Source: Piper betle (taxonomy: Eukaryota > Streptophyta > Magnoliopsida > Piperales > Piperaceae). Taken from it: DNA of 64,000 nucleotides. Under the pieces are notes generated by a model. That model did no database searches. It saw only the letters and a program-made list of their open reading frames with translations, and was not told where the DNA came from. Below, piece after piece: positions 1-13,007 of this stretch. Position 1 is the first letter of the stretch. Each line of letters begins with the position of its first letter. Location of the stretch: NCBI GenBank assembly GCA_033002965.1, contig JAURVB010014145.1, forward strand, positions 186,001 to 250,000. The letters run 5' to 3'. The position numbers were made by a program, and so were the translations under genes.

Positions 1-40
1 AAGAACAATTAACTGGATTAATTGAAAGCAGCCAACATAC

Positions 41-2234
41 CTCCAGGGTCTAGAACCACCTTCGCATGGTGACCTTTCCCTGAATGAGGCTTCTGGTGTG
101 TAACATTTAGATTCATATACCATTGTTCCCAAACTAAACGCTCAGTCTTATTAGTGAACCATGATGCCTGCTTATTTTTAACTTCAAAAAATGATAAGCA
201 TATCTGCACCATAAAACAATCATAAATCAATAAAAGAGAAGCATTTTGTTTTTTTAAAAAAAGCATATTTATAAACATGGATATATAATTTAAACCCAGT
301 TAAAATTAATCAAAAACCTTGTCAAGGTATAAAAATTAAAACTCCAAACGTTTAATTAATAGAAGAGAATAGAAAATGTCAACACTGTACAAAGATGAAA
401 TTCCCTACCCATATGAATATACCAATTTATTCACCCACAAGAACGAAAGACTGCTAGAATTACTCTTAAATCATTTTATAGTGAATAATATGCTTTTCTT
501 TGTATAAAAGAACGAATTTCAAAGTGACATAACACTCAAAAATACAAATTAATATCCTGCATTAGACTGTACATGACGATTTAAATAAGAACCTGGCTTT
601 TCTTATTGGGATGCTTTTCCACCCAACCAATAAATTGGTCAATCTTTTCCTCAACTTTCCTTTCCACATCAGAGTCTCCACATTGCACCTATTCAAGAGC
701 GGATTCTGTTGAGTCACAATTGATCACAAGGGTGTGTACAAATTTTTTTAACAAAGAACACAAATTCAAATAAAATTAATACAACCTCAATGTGTTGCAG
801 TGTTCAAAACTTACATAAGTAATCTGAAAAAGCTCTGAATCTATGTCCTTTGGGCGAATGAGAGCAAGAGCTCTATGAAATATAATTGTGTGTAAAATGC
901 CTGCCCCACAAGAATTACAAAAAGCATGTCAAATAAGCTCTTAAGAAAAGAAAAATCGAGACATAAAACATCATCGTATCTATGCTGCACATCAGATAGC
1001 CTAATGCTTATCATACTGTAGTTAAAAGTTTCAGGTAAGCATCATGCTACTATATGCGTATGATCAACATTACCTTCTACAGCATCAAGATTTATTTCCA
1101 GTCAAAAGTTGTTGATCTTAAACATTTTCTAGCTAATTCCTCAGCTCCACATTATATGAAACATCGTGTAGAACTTCGACTGTTTTGATGTTTTCACAAG
1201 TGCGTGCTACTTTCTTAAAGTGGTAACCTTAGGACTTCTCAAGCAATTACTCATTATTTAAATAGGTATGGTTGTCAGCCATTTGTGTAGAAGAAAAATC
1301 AGATCCAGTCCCTACTGATTACTGCAGTAAATCCAAAAAGAACGTAAAGAAATATTTCTTCGAGCAAATCCAAATAGAAGCAAGCTTCTATTGAAGAAAT
1401 TTTGCCACACTAATAATAAAAACCATAACACCAAAAGCACAGAACTGTCTATGGAAAATAGAAAAATCTAAATTGCATTCCACGTTACTTTAACATCCAT
1501 TAAGGATAAGTAAAGAAAGCTCACATCGCAGAACTTCTCGAATCTCATAGAGCTCCACATCCTATTATAATCACAAACACAGGTCATTAGTACGTGCAGC
1601 TCAGCAAGAAAGTTAAAGTATGACTCCATTTAAGTATAAATATCCAGCATACATCTGCTACTAACAGGAACAGACACATTCTTTTATCTCGAAACTTATC
1701 TATTCCATATTCCATTAAAGTAAAACAGTAGTGAAAGTTGTCCCAAAAAAAAGGAACCTCAACAAGAAAAAGAAAAACTGCAATGCAATAGCTAAAACTA
1801 CAACCATGACAGGTCGAAATTGCAAGCTGCGTTATAGAAGTCATTTACTAATTCCAAAATACTTCAACTGAAAATAATCCAGGTTTAACCTATAAAATAA
1901 CCAAAAAAACAAAAAAACTTTTTCTACCAAAAAGAACCATGAAAGACTTATTCAACATATTCTTACCAACAAAAGTACATTCAATTTTTAAAAAATAAAA
2001 TAAAATAAAATATAGCAATGAAGCAACTAGGGCATCAACATGTGCATCCAATTGCCTTTTTTTCAAAATAAAGAGATCCACAAAAAGCTTTTTCAACGTA
2101 CACATCCTAATTACAAAAACAAATAACACTCCGCAATTGCATCACACCAATTTATTGCTAAAAATTAATTATCCAATTAAAAAAAGAGATGGCAGACTTA
2201 CCAGATCCTTAAGATGGCAGACCTCGCAGTTCAT
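41..2234 (-). CDS. ATG101: Autophagy-related protein 101 (ATG101), 3' end missing
   Basis: ATG101 is a HORMA-fold subunit of the ATG1/ULK kinase complex that starts autophagosome formation; it pairs with ATG13 in the cytosol. Five exons read on the minus strand: 2234-2202 (starts MNCEVCHLKDL), 1561-1525, 900-815, 688-593 and 203-41. All junctions are GT..AG and keep phase. The joined protein shows the family's typical order: MNCEVC start, EIREVLRCILHTIIFHRAL, LIRPKDID, a VQCGD segment, WVEKHPNKKSQ, then CLSFFEVKNKQASWFTNK and a WEQWYMNLNV stretch. The last visible exon ends at a good GTATG donor after the Asp-Pro-Gly codons, so the C-terminal part lies before position 1. The start was chosen because the MNCEVC N-terminus is that of the family. 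Identification is by recalled family motifs; no search was run. Confidence 0.93.
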
Positions 2235-5200
2235 GGCAACCACCGCTGCACCCGATAATTTGCAACTGAAAAAAACGCGCACACACAACGAAACACAAAT
2301 ATATTTCGAGAAAAGTACGGTTTGCAAGGTCGCGGGGAACAACCGATACCGCCGATGTCTAAGCCCGCGATTTACCGCCGATATGGGAAACGGATGGCAG
2401 GGGTAGGGGGTGAAGCCTGCCTGCCGTGAACGTTGTCGACGGAGGGCTCGCCGGAGAAGTGGGTGGATGGAAAGGTGGCGCCTTTTTCGTCGTCGACGGG
2501 GAAGACGGAGACAACAGGTGCGGAGGAGGGAAGGGGAGAGGAGGAGATGGACTCGATCGGAGAGTAGATCAACGGCGGCGGAGATGTTAATTGGGAGAGA
2601 CGCTGGAATTGTTCTTACGTTTTAATTATCATTACTATTAATATTTAATTCATCATATCTTCTTACTAATTATCAATCACCATTTTACTCCTAATCCTAA
2701 TCAGAATTGTTCTTCGTTGTTTGCAATAAAAAACCCTACTTTGTTAACATTAATTATTTCTTATTTTCTTGTAAACTAGTATTAATCACTGCCATAGTAA
2801 TAATTTTTAATTAGTTTAAAGAATTATATAATCTATATATTATATTTTTTGATTATCAAATCTATAAATTATATTTTTTTGATTATCAATCTTCTTAATA
2901 AAGCGTTTAGGTTTTTTTGGGTCTCATCTTATTTCCACGTAATTGATTTTAGTCTTATTAAAATTTTATAAACTCATTCATTTTTATTTTATTTAAAATT
3001 TATATATTATTATTATTTATTAGAAAAATATTAGAGTGTAATTTTGTCCAAATTAAAAATTTTAAACCAAATTAGTAAAATTCCATCAATATATTTATAA
3101 TTGTATTAATAAAATTAATATTTGTTACTTAATATATTTTTTTTGTTATCGCTTTATACACATTTGTTATGTCATAGTTGATTCTAGCCTTATGAGTCTG
3201 TTAATTATTATTATTTATTAAAAAAACTCTTGACGTTAACTTTGTTCATATTTATAATCATGTTACTCGTGTGAAAATTTATTTCTTAATAATACATAAT
3301 TAGGTTTAAAGATTATTTACAAGATTGAGGATTTTTATTTATTTAGTTATTGCTAAAAATAACCGAGACTATAATTTTATCTAGATTAAATATCTTTCAA
3401 ATTTGACAAATTCTGTTTAATTATTAAAATTTACTCAAATTAAAAATCTATACTTATTATTACCTACTCAATTAAGATTATTACTTACTTTTAATATAAA
3501 ATTAAAATTACTTTTAAGATATATATACAATTATTATATCATAAAAAATATTTTGTTAAAGTTAAATAGATGAGCTTAATTTCTCAGCTCTTAATCGTGA
3601 TAAAAATCTATAGATTGAAGAGAAGAGACCGGAAGAAGGGAGGAGGCCAAAGTTTTAAGATTATTATAATCACCTCTCAGTAATAAAATTTTAATTTAAA
3701 GTGTTTTTATTTATTGTTTAATTAAGAGTCTTGATATAAAATATATATAATTGAATTAAAAATCTTTAATATGCTAATATATTTATTTATTTTAAGTAAT
3801 AAGTGATTTGAAAATAATCTTATAAATTTACAAATGGAATATTACAAGATTATATATAAATAAAATAAAATCCATCTACTTAGTATGATAATAAAATAAA
3901 GTGGGCTTTTGCAAAATATCATTCCCACTTTTTTCTGAGATTTTTTTAAATAAATTAAAGAATTCTAATGAGCCTTTCAAGAAATAAGATATCCTCAATA
4001 TAAAATTCCTGCTTCTTGTAAAATTTTTCTATGCTTTGAAGAAGAGGATAGCTGCAGCTGCAGAAGAGAGGGGATGAAGATCTTCTGATGGCTCACTGAT
4101 GGATTCTATGCAAGTATATGCTGTTTGGGAGCAGGAGGATCCTCTCCTACAACTACCCTTTTGCTTTCTGGCTATATGTTACTTTGGAAACAAGTTTGAG
4201 GGGAAAATGCCGAATTTAATCATGAACAATGCTACCATATAAAGAGGTTAAGATACTCACACACATATATGAAAATTTAACTGCTACGCTATTAATGCTA
4301 AATGAAACAAAAAAAATCTATTACTCCAAGGCTAGCATGAATGAATACTTGAAGAACATGAAGGACTACTCCCACTGATAGCTCCATCCCACCCATCTCA
4401 ACGCCGACCTCTTCCTCCCACCTTCTTCCCTAGCTTTCAGTCTCCATCTCTTCAAAGCTCTTCTAAATTACTCTGCCCATGCGCAGTGGTCCAGCATACA
4501 TGAGAACGACAAGCTTCTACCTCAAGTCCAGTTCTTCAATCCCATCAGATATTTTTAAACTGTGCCTGGTAGTTAGAACAGCATGCACTTGTAGGATATA
4601 TTTTATGGACCACTTATGTTCACTTTAATCCATATGGGAAAACCCTTTCTTCTAGCTTGTTGCTTTTCCGGCGAATAAAAAGGTACAGTGAAAAGGCCAC
4701 AGCCAAGCTTGGACAAGATGTATCTAAAGATATTATTGGAAAGAGCTGCATAGGATAAACATGTGGACATTGATAGAAGTGAAATGCGGGTCCTCCATTA
4801 TTGCGTCTCCCCTCCATCGTATCATCTTCTGCTCCATTGGAATGTAGAAATACTTGAGGTTCTGATCGTATTAATTTATTTCTATCTGAAATGTTCTTCA
4901 AACTAAGCAATTTCTTAGGTCTTTAGCTCGGGTGGACTAAATTGGTTAACTTGTAGAAGTTATCACAAAATCTGCAAGCGCTTTATTCATCAAAGAACAC
5001 ACAATTATCAATGTGAAAATTCTATTGGAATACTGAATTGTAACAAGCACAAACAAGCTGCCAATATTCTTATACATGTACATGAAGCTATTCAAAGCTT
5101 ATCTTTCTCGTTTGTACAATATTATGGAATCATACTGTTTCCTCCGGCTTATATGACCAAATGAAATGGGAAAACAATATTATATCGGGTAATAAACAAC

Positions 5201-5377
5201 TTAGAATAGAACCATGGCATGCAGAAGAACATAATCACATAATTATAATATTGCACCAGGAATGAAATTGTTGACTACGTGCCAAAGCCTCTGATCTTAT
5301 AGCAAAGAGAATTAAAAACAAAATGGACATGGTGGATCTTATTATCTATATACAAACATGATACTTTCTGAGAGTTG
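2235..5377. other. AT-rich intergenic region upstream of ATG101
   Basis: Positions 2235-2600 are GC-richer and should hold the 5' UTR and core promoter of ATG101. From 2600 to 4000 the sequence is very AT-rich with many T and A runs and no convincing exon. A 96-codon open frame on the minus strand at 4620-4910 has a hydrophobic stretch followed by basic residues, but no flanking exons and no family I recognise, so it is not called as a gene. Confidence 0.6.
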
Positions 5378-5884
5378 TTACGATGAGACCTCAGAAATGC
5401 TCTCCAAATGAGGTCTCCAAACACCCACCCGTCCCCTTCTAATGTCTCTATGAACCGAGAAGTTTTCAGACATGATCTCCGACAAGTATTGGTCAGTTAC
5501 TAGAAGCTTGGTAACCTCATTTGAGCTTCCCTTACTTCCATCACTCACTCTCTTCTTCTTCCTCCTCCTCCCGGCCGCCTCCTCCTTCGACTTTGCCGTC
5601 AAAGCGGGAGAAACAGGCGTCAGAAAGTAGATCTTCCCCTTCTGGAGCACTGCCTCCGCTGGCAAGACGACTACTCTCGACACGAGATGACCATCCTCCG
5701 TCGCTAGAAGAGACGACTTCCTTATGACATGCTTGGGGTTAGCCTTCATCACCTCGCCGGCGCTAATAGTCCGGCCGAATTCCTCCACCGTGCCGTCCGA
5801 ATGCACCACTCGGACGACGTCAAGAGACCCACAAGGGAGTATGCAGGAGATGCAACACCTCAAGGTGCTCCTCACGGTTGCCAT
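5378..5884 (-). CDS. PADRE (DUF4228) domain protein
   Basis: A single-exon protein of 168 residues. The N-terminus has a cysteine-rich CCISCILPCG start, then the typical core: VVHSDGTVEEFGRTISAGEVM, HVIRKSS, and a YFLTPVSPAL segment at about residues 82-92. A disordered, lysine/arginine- and serine-rich middle follows (RRRKKKR near residue 107). This layout matches the plant PADRE/DUF4228 family. Its small proteins are induced by pathogens and abiotic stress; their biochemical activity is unknown. Many members begin MGN with a myristoylation site, whereas this one begins MAT, so N-myristoylation is not expected. The start is the only ATG in frame before the conserved core. The family call rests on recalled motifs. 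Confidence 0.88.
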   Translation of the reverse strand: MATVRSTLRCCISCILPCGSLDVVRVVHSDGTVEEFGRTISAGEVMKANPKHVIRKSSLLATEDGHLVSRVVVLPAEAVLQKGKIYFLTPVSPALTAKSKEEAAGRRRKKKRVSDGSKGSSNEVTKLLVTDQYLSEIMSENFSVHRDIRRGRVGVWRPHLESISEVSS

Positions 5885-7152
5885 CCTCTACCTTGCAGTC
5901 CTAGCTCATCAACTCAACCACCAAGCATATATATGCTTGTTATGAAGATGAGAGCAAGGTCATGCTCATAGTAGGCAAATGGGCAAAGAGATATGAATTG
6001 GAATTAATGAAGAGGGGACTCTTCGGGGAAGAGAAGGTGGTATATAATGATGGCTTCTACTCTTACCATGGACTGTGTATAATTATTGAGGCTTTGGTAT
6101 GTGCGTGGCACTTCACTGTCCTGACATAGTTCAAGGCCCCGCAAGTGAAGGAGGACAAACGCTTTATGTGACACAATGTTGCAGTATTGAAGGCATTGTT
6201 GGTCACTGGACGATACATGGCAATGAATGAATGGGGAGAGAAAGGACATGAGCGTAAGCCCATGTGAGCTTGTCAACTGTGACACTTAGCCAGTTCTTCC
6301 CCGGCGAGAATTGTAAGAGTGTAAAGCTGGTAGGGCGTGGACTCATAACTTGTCCTCTTTTAACATACTAACGTCTTCTTTATTGGCCATGATTGTCCGC
6401 ATATTACCTCGGGTTTGTGGAAGGAGATGGATATTACAGGAGGGGGTGTCTTGGAAAGGGGTCGCAGTCTGTCAAAGGTAATAAAGGAGGTTTTGTTTTG
6501 GGTTCGAGGAGTGGTGGTGGACCAGTTGTGATAGACCTTGTACCAGTACACATGCAATGGATACAATTACAATTTTTACCAAAATTACAATGGATAAAAT
6601 ATACAATTCGTACCAAGGTAAGAATAATACGTACTAAAAAAGATGAGATCATAATACATACCACTTTATCAAAACAGGGTTGAGCTTGAGGATTAACGAC
6701 GGGTTTAGATAAGGATGATTTGAATATTTTTAAGATAAGATGGTGATTTATGACAGTAGGGAATTGACGTGCATTGAACTGTGACGTTGATGACCAAGAA
6801 CAGTGCTTTGCCTATGCAGCAGAGGCAGGTGATGCGGATAAATTCGCACTGCCGCCTACGTTGATAAAGAATAGGTGGTTCGGGTTCGTTCACAATACAA
6901 ATGGATATTGAGTCCTTTGGAGTGTACTAAAAATGATGACAGCTTTTTCATGTGCTTGGTATCAGTAGCGGTGATTCTTGGTCACTTTGTTGGGCTGCCT
7001 TTGTTGTGTCATGTGGTGTGTATGGTAGTAACTTCAACATCATTATGAACAGCACAACATTAGAGAGACTTTCGATTGTTGGGAATAAAGTAATAACCAG
7101 GTTGTGCAGCAACTTAATCCACCTAATACTTGTCGAGGAGAAACCAAAAAAC
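5885..7152. other. Intergenic, no supported gene
   Basis: Contains the PADRE gene promoter side (5885-6000) and then about 1.1 kb with only short overlapping open frames and no recognisable domain, repeat end or RNA gene. Confidence 0.5.
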
Positions 7153-7162
7153 AAAAAAAAAA
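7153..7162 (-). terminator. RNA polymerase III terminator of the tRNA-Arg gene
   Basis: On the minus strand a run of ten T residues lies about 20 bases after the tRNA 3' end. This is the normal Pol III stop signal. Confidence 0.7.
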
Positions 7163-7181
7163 TTATGAGTAAAATGAGATC

Positions 7182-7254
7182 CGCGCCAGGTAGGGGTCGA
7201 ACCTACGACTTTCTGCTTAGGAAACAGACGCTCTATCCACTGAGCTACAGGCGC
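7182..7254 (-). tRNA. tRNA-Arg(CCT)
   Basis: On the minus strand 73 bases fold into a full cloverleaf with no intron. The D arm is GCTC/GAGC and the anticodon stem is TCTGT/GCAGA around a TTCCTAA loop, giving anticodon CCT (Arg, codon AGG). The T arm is GTAGG-TTCGACC-CCTAC. The acceptor stem GCGCCTG pairs with CTGGCGC apart from a T-T mismatch at the sixth pair; the discriminator base is G. The A box (TAGCTCAGTGG) and B box (GGTTCGACCCC) are intact, so Pol III transcription is expected. Confidence 0.96.
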
Positions 7255-8346
7255 ATCTGTACTTCACGAACCTTCGTTGACATAGTCATTGTCTAAGAAT
7301 CACTTTTGCACGCCATGACCACCCAAATCGTTGCAGTGTTAAGGTATGAATAGCATTTCAAATTGAATGTACTATCCATGAGATTGAACCAGTGAATTTA
7401 AATAAGATTCATTGTAAATGTAATTTACTCAGATTAATAAATTATGATAAATATCTTTTATACTACAAATTCAACTACTATATTATTTAAAAGTTTCTAT
7501 CATAATTAGAAACAAATCCAGTAAATAGGTTGTTTTAATTTTTAAACATAAGCACCAATATCATCACAACACCTTTGAAAACAAAGGAGCCACTATTAAT
7601 CAAATCAAAACCAGTTACATAAAATTTAAACGTAAGGTTTTTAATAAAGTGAATAAGATCTTGATAGCATCCCCGCCCCGCCCCCTCTCTTTTCAGAACA
7701 AAATTAGCGCTTTTCACTTCATAACAAGGTGTGCAATCGAACAAGGTCTTCCCAAGATCAGTCCTGAAACAGTCTTGGCACTCCAAAGAGAAACTAACGA
7801 ATGTAAAAAAACAGAAAGCATACAAATTACATGGGTTTCAAATATTGGACATATAAATCAATGACATTATGGAAAATTGCAGCAACTCAATGAGTTTCAA
7901 ATGCAGCAAATGTCATGCCAGCTAGCTTGCGTTTCCTGAAATTTGTACACGTTTCGAATGTTAAACATGCAGTCAAAGTGGATGTGAGCTTTCCTGCCAT
8001 ACCATGCTACCAAATTTTACTTAAACAGCCGAAGCTACTTACTAATAAAGTTCTTTGATCCTGCATTTTTTTATAACTTAAACCAGACACTGCCAATTTA
8101 TATGAAAAGACAATCAACCATGACAATAACAAAAAGAAAACAGAAAAAAAACGAGGCAAGACAAACCAAATGACACCTTAAATTAGATACAGCCAATAAA
8201 GTAGAAGTAGTTGAACATTAGATTTAAACAGAACAAAGACGAAAAATTTTCAACTATTTCGCGTAATCAGATGCATTCAATTACCTATTTTCATGAATCA
8301 TCAACTATAATATAGAGATGATAAGAAAAGAGACAACAAAACTTAC
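7255..8346. other. Intergenic or intronic, no supported exon
   Basis: A minus-strand open frame at 7535-7825 contains several cysteines (CQDC, DCTPC), but no good splice sites tie it to the candidate exon at 8347-8442. It could be a decayed 3' exon. Nothing else is visible. Confidence 0.35.
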
Positions 8347-8442
8347 ATGGGGATTTTTGCGAAGGGCATTGGAGTAGTTTTGGGTGCCATCACAGGGAAC
8401 CCACTGCTGGTGACCAAGCTGCATCCTTACCCTATCCATCAT
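8347..8442 (-). CDS. Possible first coding exon of an unidentified gene
   Basis: On the minus strand a 32-codon frame starts with tandem ATG codons (MMDRVRMQLGHQQ) and ends exactly at a strong GTAAGT donor in phase 0. GC-richer, UTR-like sequence lies upstream (8443-8560), between this frame and the kinase stop codon. I do not recognise the peptide and could not find a convincing second exon downstream. It may be a small unannotated gene, a 5' remnant, or chance. Confidence 0.28.
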
Positions 8443-8907
8443 CACCTTAACACTCCTCACTCGTCAAGCCAGATCTCCGCTAACGTCAACAAGAGACGAG
8501 GAGGAATGGGGAAGAAGAGCCCGCTCGTACTGTGTGAATCAAGATTGATCACCCTGGGAGGTGTTTAATCCGATTCACGGCTTTCCAGTGTTTTTTGGGT
8601 GTCGGGTGTTAATCGTATGTGGATGCAATCACCTCTAATGCACGACAATAATCTTGTTGTAATGGCTACATATAGACGGTCTTCGTTTTAGTTGTCATCT
8701 TCTCTTTTATGCCAAAAACGGGTAAGCGAGTTTCTCCCTCGAATTTGTAGGTGAGAAGGATCCAAGATGTGAACAAAGATAAAATGATGCATACATCAAA
8801 TATAGAAGAAAATTTGTTTCGTAAGAGCAACAACTGTACAACTGCATTTGGCGCTGATTGAATATAATGATGTCAGCCATTTTCGCTGTACATACATCCT
8901 GATCAGA

Positions 8908-11900
8908 TCAGCAGAGTGCGTACTCGCAATCGAGCAAGCGCGCAAGGATCTCCTTGCAAGACGGTCTTTCTTCTGGCTCTGCCCAGCAATCTGCAATCAG
9001 TACGATATAAACAATGGCTAAGTCAGTGAACTACCGTTGTCCAGACAAGCAAACAGACGACAATAACGGTAAAATGTACAAGAACCTGATATCAGCTTGC
9101 CCAGAGGCCCTTCAGGGATCTCCAGACGGCTTCCTTCATTAGCAACTGCGTACACTACCTGAGAACAAATGAATTTAAGTAATGTCCAATGCCCTCCTGA
9201 TTGAGAAGCAAGAAAACCTTACTTGAACTGGAGGTACGCCTTCCCATGGTCTACCTAGAGTACAAAGCTCCCACATAATTACACCAAGACTGAAGATGTC
9301 ACATTTTTCGGTAAACGTTTCATTTCGGATAAGTTCAGGGGCCATCCACTCGGGAGTGCCAGCAGATGAGGAGTCTCTCATGGGATTTTCAGTCATTACT
9401 CGTGACAGCCCAAAATCACAGATCTTCACAACCCAGTGCATGTTCACAAGGCAATTTGCACTTTTCAGATCCCGGTGAACTATTTGCTTCCCATGCATGC
9501 ACATTAATCCCCTGAAATTGTTACCACCCATTAGTCACTAAAACCAATAGCATTTAATTTGCCCGTGCCAACTGCTCATCAAGACGTGGATGCTTTCCTT
9601 AATGGGGAATAGACAAAGCAAGAGCATATTGGCTTATCTATGTGCCACTCCTAATAGATTCATAGCATTGCATCCAATTTGAGAAAGTGAGAAGCTCAAG
9701 ATGAAGAAATTTAATGCAAACCTGCATATGTCCTGAAGCATTTTTAGTCTTCTCCTCCAGGTGAGTCTCTTTTTGTTGTCATTTGAATGAATCAAGTAAT
9801 ATAAAGATCCCATTCCCATATACTCAGTAACCATTGATAAGCGGGGAGGCTCTGTGCAAGCTCCAAGAAACAAAATAACTGCAATAGAAAAATTAAATTT
9901 ATTCAACATGTCATCGAGATTTTATTGGAAGAAAAACCAAGTGTTTCCCTATTTGTATCAATAAAACAGCGAAGAGGACTCTAATGCTTTATCCACATCA
10001 ATATTTCACCTTAATTCAGATAGTCATCAATTGGTTGCACTCACATTCAAGGATAGAATAGAATAAAACCCACGGAAAACCATACTTGTTTGTTCTTACA
10101 TGAAGTACCATTCCCAATGTGCAAAAAGAAAAGAAAATTCAAAAGATAAAAAGAAAAGAAAAGAAAATTCAACATCATCATAAGTAGAATATACATATCT
10201 TACTTATAATATAGGAGTTCATGAAATAATGGTTACTCAAGGAATATTAATAGCCAGCTTCAACGGTTAATCTTTTCACATTGTAGCATGATAATCTACC
10301 CAAGGCAAAAAATTTACAAGAAATATAGTTAGAGTACCATTTGGATGCCGAAGGCAGCTGAAAAAATAAAAAGAAATTTAGTTAGGAAAACAAGCAGACC
10401 ATATAGGAGCATGGAAAATCATCAAATTCAAAGAAGCTCTAATACCTCATAATCATAATTTCATTGCAAAAATCTTCCATATTTTCAGCTGTCAAATCCT
10501 GCTCTAGGAATACTTTTATGGCAACATCTGTGCCATTCCACATGCCCCGGAAAACTTCACCAAAAAATCCTAAAACAGGAAGTAAATACAAATTTCAACA
10601 CGGAAAGTTACGCAAAGAAAAAGACTTAACAACATGGAACAAAAAACACTTCTTACCAATCCCGATGCGAGTGCCAACAGTCAGCTCTGAGAAATCAATG
10701 TTCCACTCTTCAAACGGTAACAAAGGCTTGGTTATTACTGAAGAAGATTGGAGAACTTTGTTCCAAGTGGCAAGTAAATCGCCATGTTGTAAAGAACTTG
10801 AGATCTCGCCTCTATCTGAGATCTGGCCCCTAACTTCATGAGGAGATGAAGGCAAAGACATGGCTTCTTGACTCGAAATTATTTGTTTCCTCAAAAATCA
10901 AAAGCTGATCTACCAGAAGCTGCTTCATCGGTATGGAAACTTGATTCCTGAAACTCAAGAGTGAACAATTGCAAGTATTATATACTAAAACACATAAAGA
11001 AACAAGATAACAGGTAGCAAGCATAAAAAGATCTTTTCAACTCTTTTTGGCAGATAAACTTTGTGGATGACCGGGGAGCACAATTACTGGCACGTTCTCT
11101 ATCTAACAAATATCAGAGATAACAAAAGAAGCATACATCATTCTTGCCACCAGCATTGTGGGAATATGATGTTTCATCACCCCGGTCTTTTAATGGCCAA
11201 TTTTGTTTAAGAGTTTCATTCATAGCTCGAATCGCACTGCAGCACAAAATAATCAAGCCAGCTATATAAATATGTACATATAAATTGCTGATATTATAAG
11301 AATACAAAATTGATATGCTTGTAAACAAAATGTGATTATATAAAAAACATCCAACACATAAGTGTCCATGACAAAGGACAAGGAAAGATTAAAAAAGGAC
11401 TTAAATTGAAAGACCCACAATTTCAAACCAGAGCGAAAAGCAGGGCCCATTTCTCAGAACAAAGAAGTCATAAACAAAAAATTATAAAATTTTGAAAGTC
11501 CAAGTTGACCCATAAATTCAACTGGTCTAGAAATTAGCATCTATCAGTAACAAATAAATTCACCAGAATATTTTTCATATTGTTTCAACCCACCTCACAA
11601 TGTCATCACTAATCTCTGGGGTGATACTAATGCTTCGCCTTCGTATTCTATGCAAATCAGGTGATGATGCTCCATCTGATCTGCATCCAACTAGGATAAC
11701 TAAAATATTACCAAAGTAACATCTCAACCATTTTAATCTTTAAATAGTTAAATCTCCTTATGGTCTATGACTCTATATTCAAATTTTCTTAGAATTGAGA
11801 ACAAGAACTTTGTTAAAAAGATTATAAGAACAGCTTTTTTACTTTCATAAGGGAGAAAAGCCAAAGCTAAAGTAAACTTCGCGCTGACTAGAAAGAACTT

Positions 11901-12976
11901 CAAATTAACCTGGAAGCAATAACTCTATCACCATATTCTCGAAATGAATGCCTTCCACCACTAAGAATGGATCTTCCACGCGCTCTAAATAGAGGGTGCT
12001 CTGGGCTACACATAGCAAACAAATTTTGTTGAGATAAAAAAAGGTCATGTCATTGTTAAATACGGAGACGAAAGATCTACTCTTTATAAAGCAATACAAA
12101 TTACTTTAGCCCTTAACATGAATGCTTGAGAACATACGATCAGTTTGCTGACAGTGAAACTACCCACCGCCAAAGTTAACTGGTTGAAACAGTAAGAAGG
12201 TCGTATGGAGAAAAAAGAGGTTCAAATGGAAGTTTGATTATGAATGTGTTGATCCCCACGTGTTGTCAAGTCCAACTCAAAGATCAAAATCACGTATATG
12301 ATCGCGAATGTGTTCTGTGCAACATGATCAAAAAGAAAGCGCAGTGGTTAACCTTGAACTAGCTGTCCGTTGTTCAGCGACAGCTTTCTGCTTGCTGAGC
12401 CTCCAAAATGTGTTTGCTGAGTTGGGTTCACTACGGGACAAACTGATATAATAAAGATGAGACAAGTTTTAGGGTTTTCACATAGCAAATCTCAGATAGA
12501 ACTTTTGTAATCAACAGCAGAAAGTTCCAGCAAAGAATTCAGTAAAGGGTTGGAAATGGTATTAAAATTACGTGCAATTTAAGACAAGTCTCAGTTTATG
12601 CTAACATTCCTTTAAAGAAAGGTCAATGGCCAGAATGTTTACTTCATAAAGGACCAGAAGAAACATTTGTTACAATAATAATCTTTGCTTGTAATATAAT
12701 CTTTGCTTGTAATATAAAAAATGAATAACATTTCCTCTTGCATCTGATCCTGAAAAGGGACTAGGAACATGGATTCTAATCTAGGAGCCAGGTCATTACA
12801 AATGGAAAATCATTAATGGTTGGATGCTCTTCACAGCACAATCCTCCTCCTTTATCCACATTTGGGACTGAATACCCAAGAAGTGGCAGATTTTATAGTG
12901 GTATATAAGAAAATACTACATTAAAGTGAAATAAACATATCCCAATGAATAGAGATACCATAGTTGTTTTTGCAAA

Positions 12977-13007
<31 letters not shown>

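Noticed and set aside
4620..4910. 96-codon minus-strand frame with a hydrophobic stretch and basic tail
   Set aside because: No homologue recognised, no supporting splice sites or upstream exon; probably chance.
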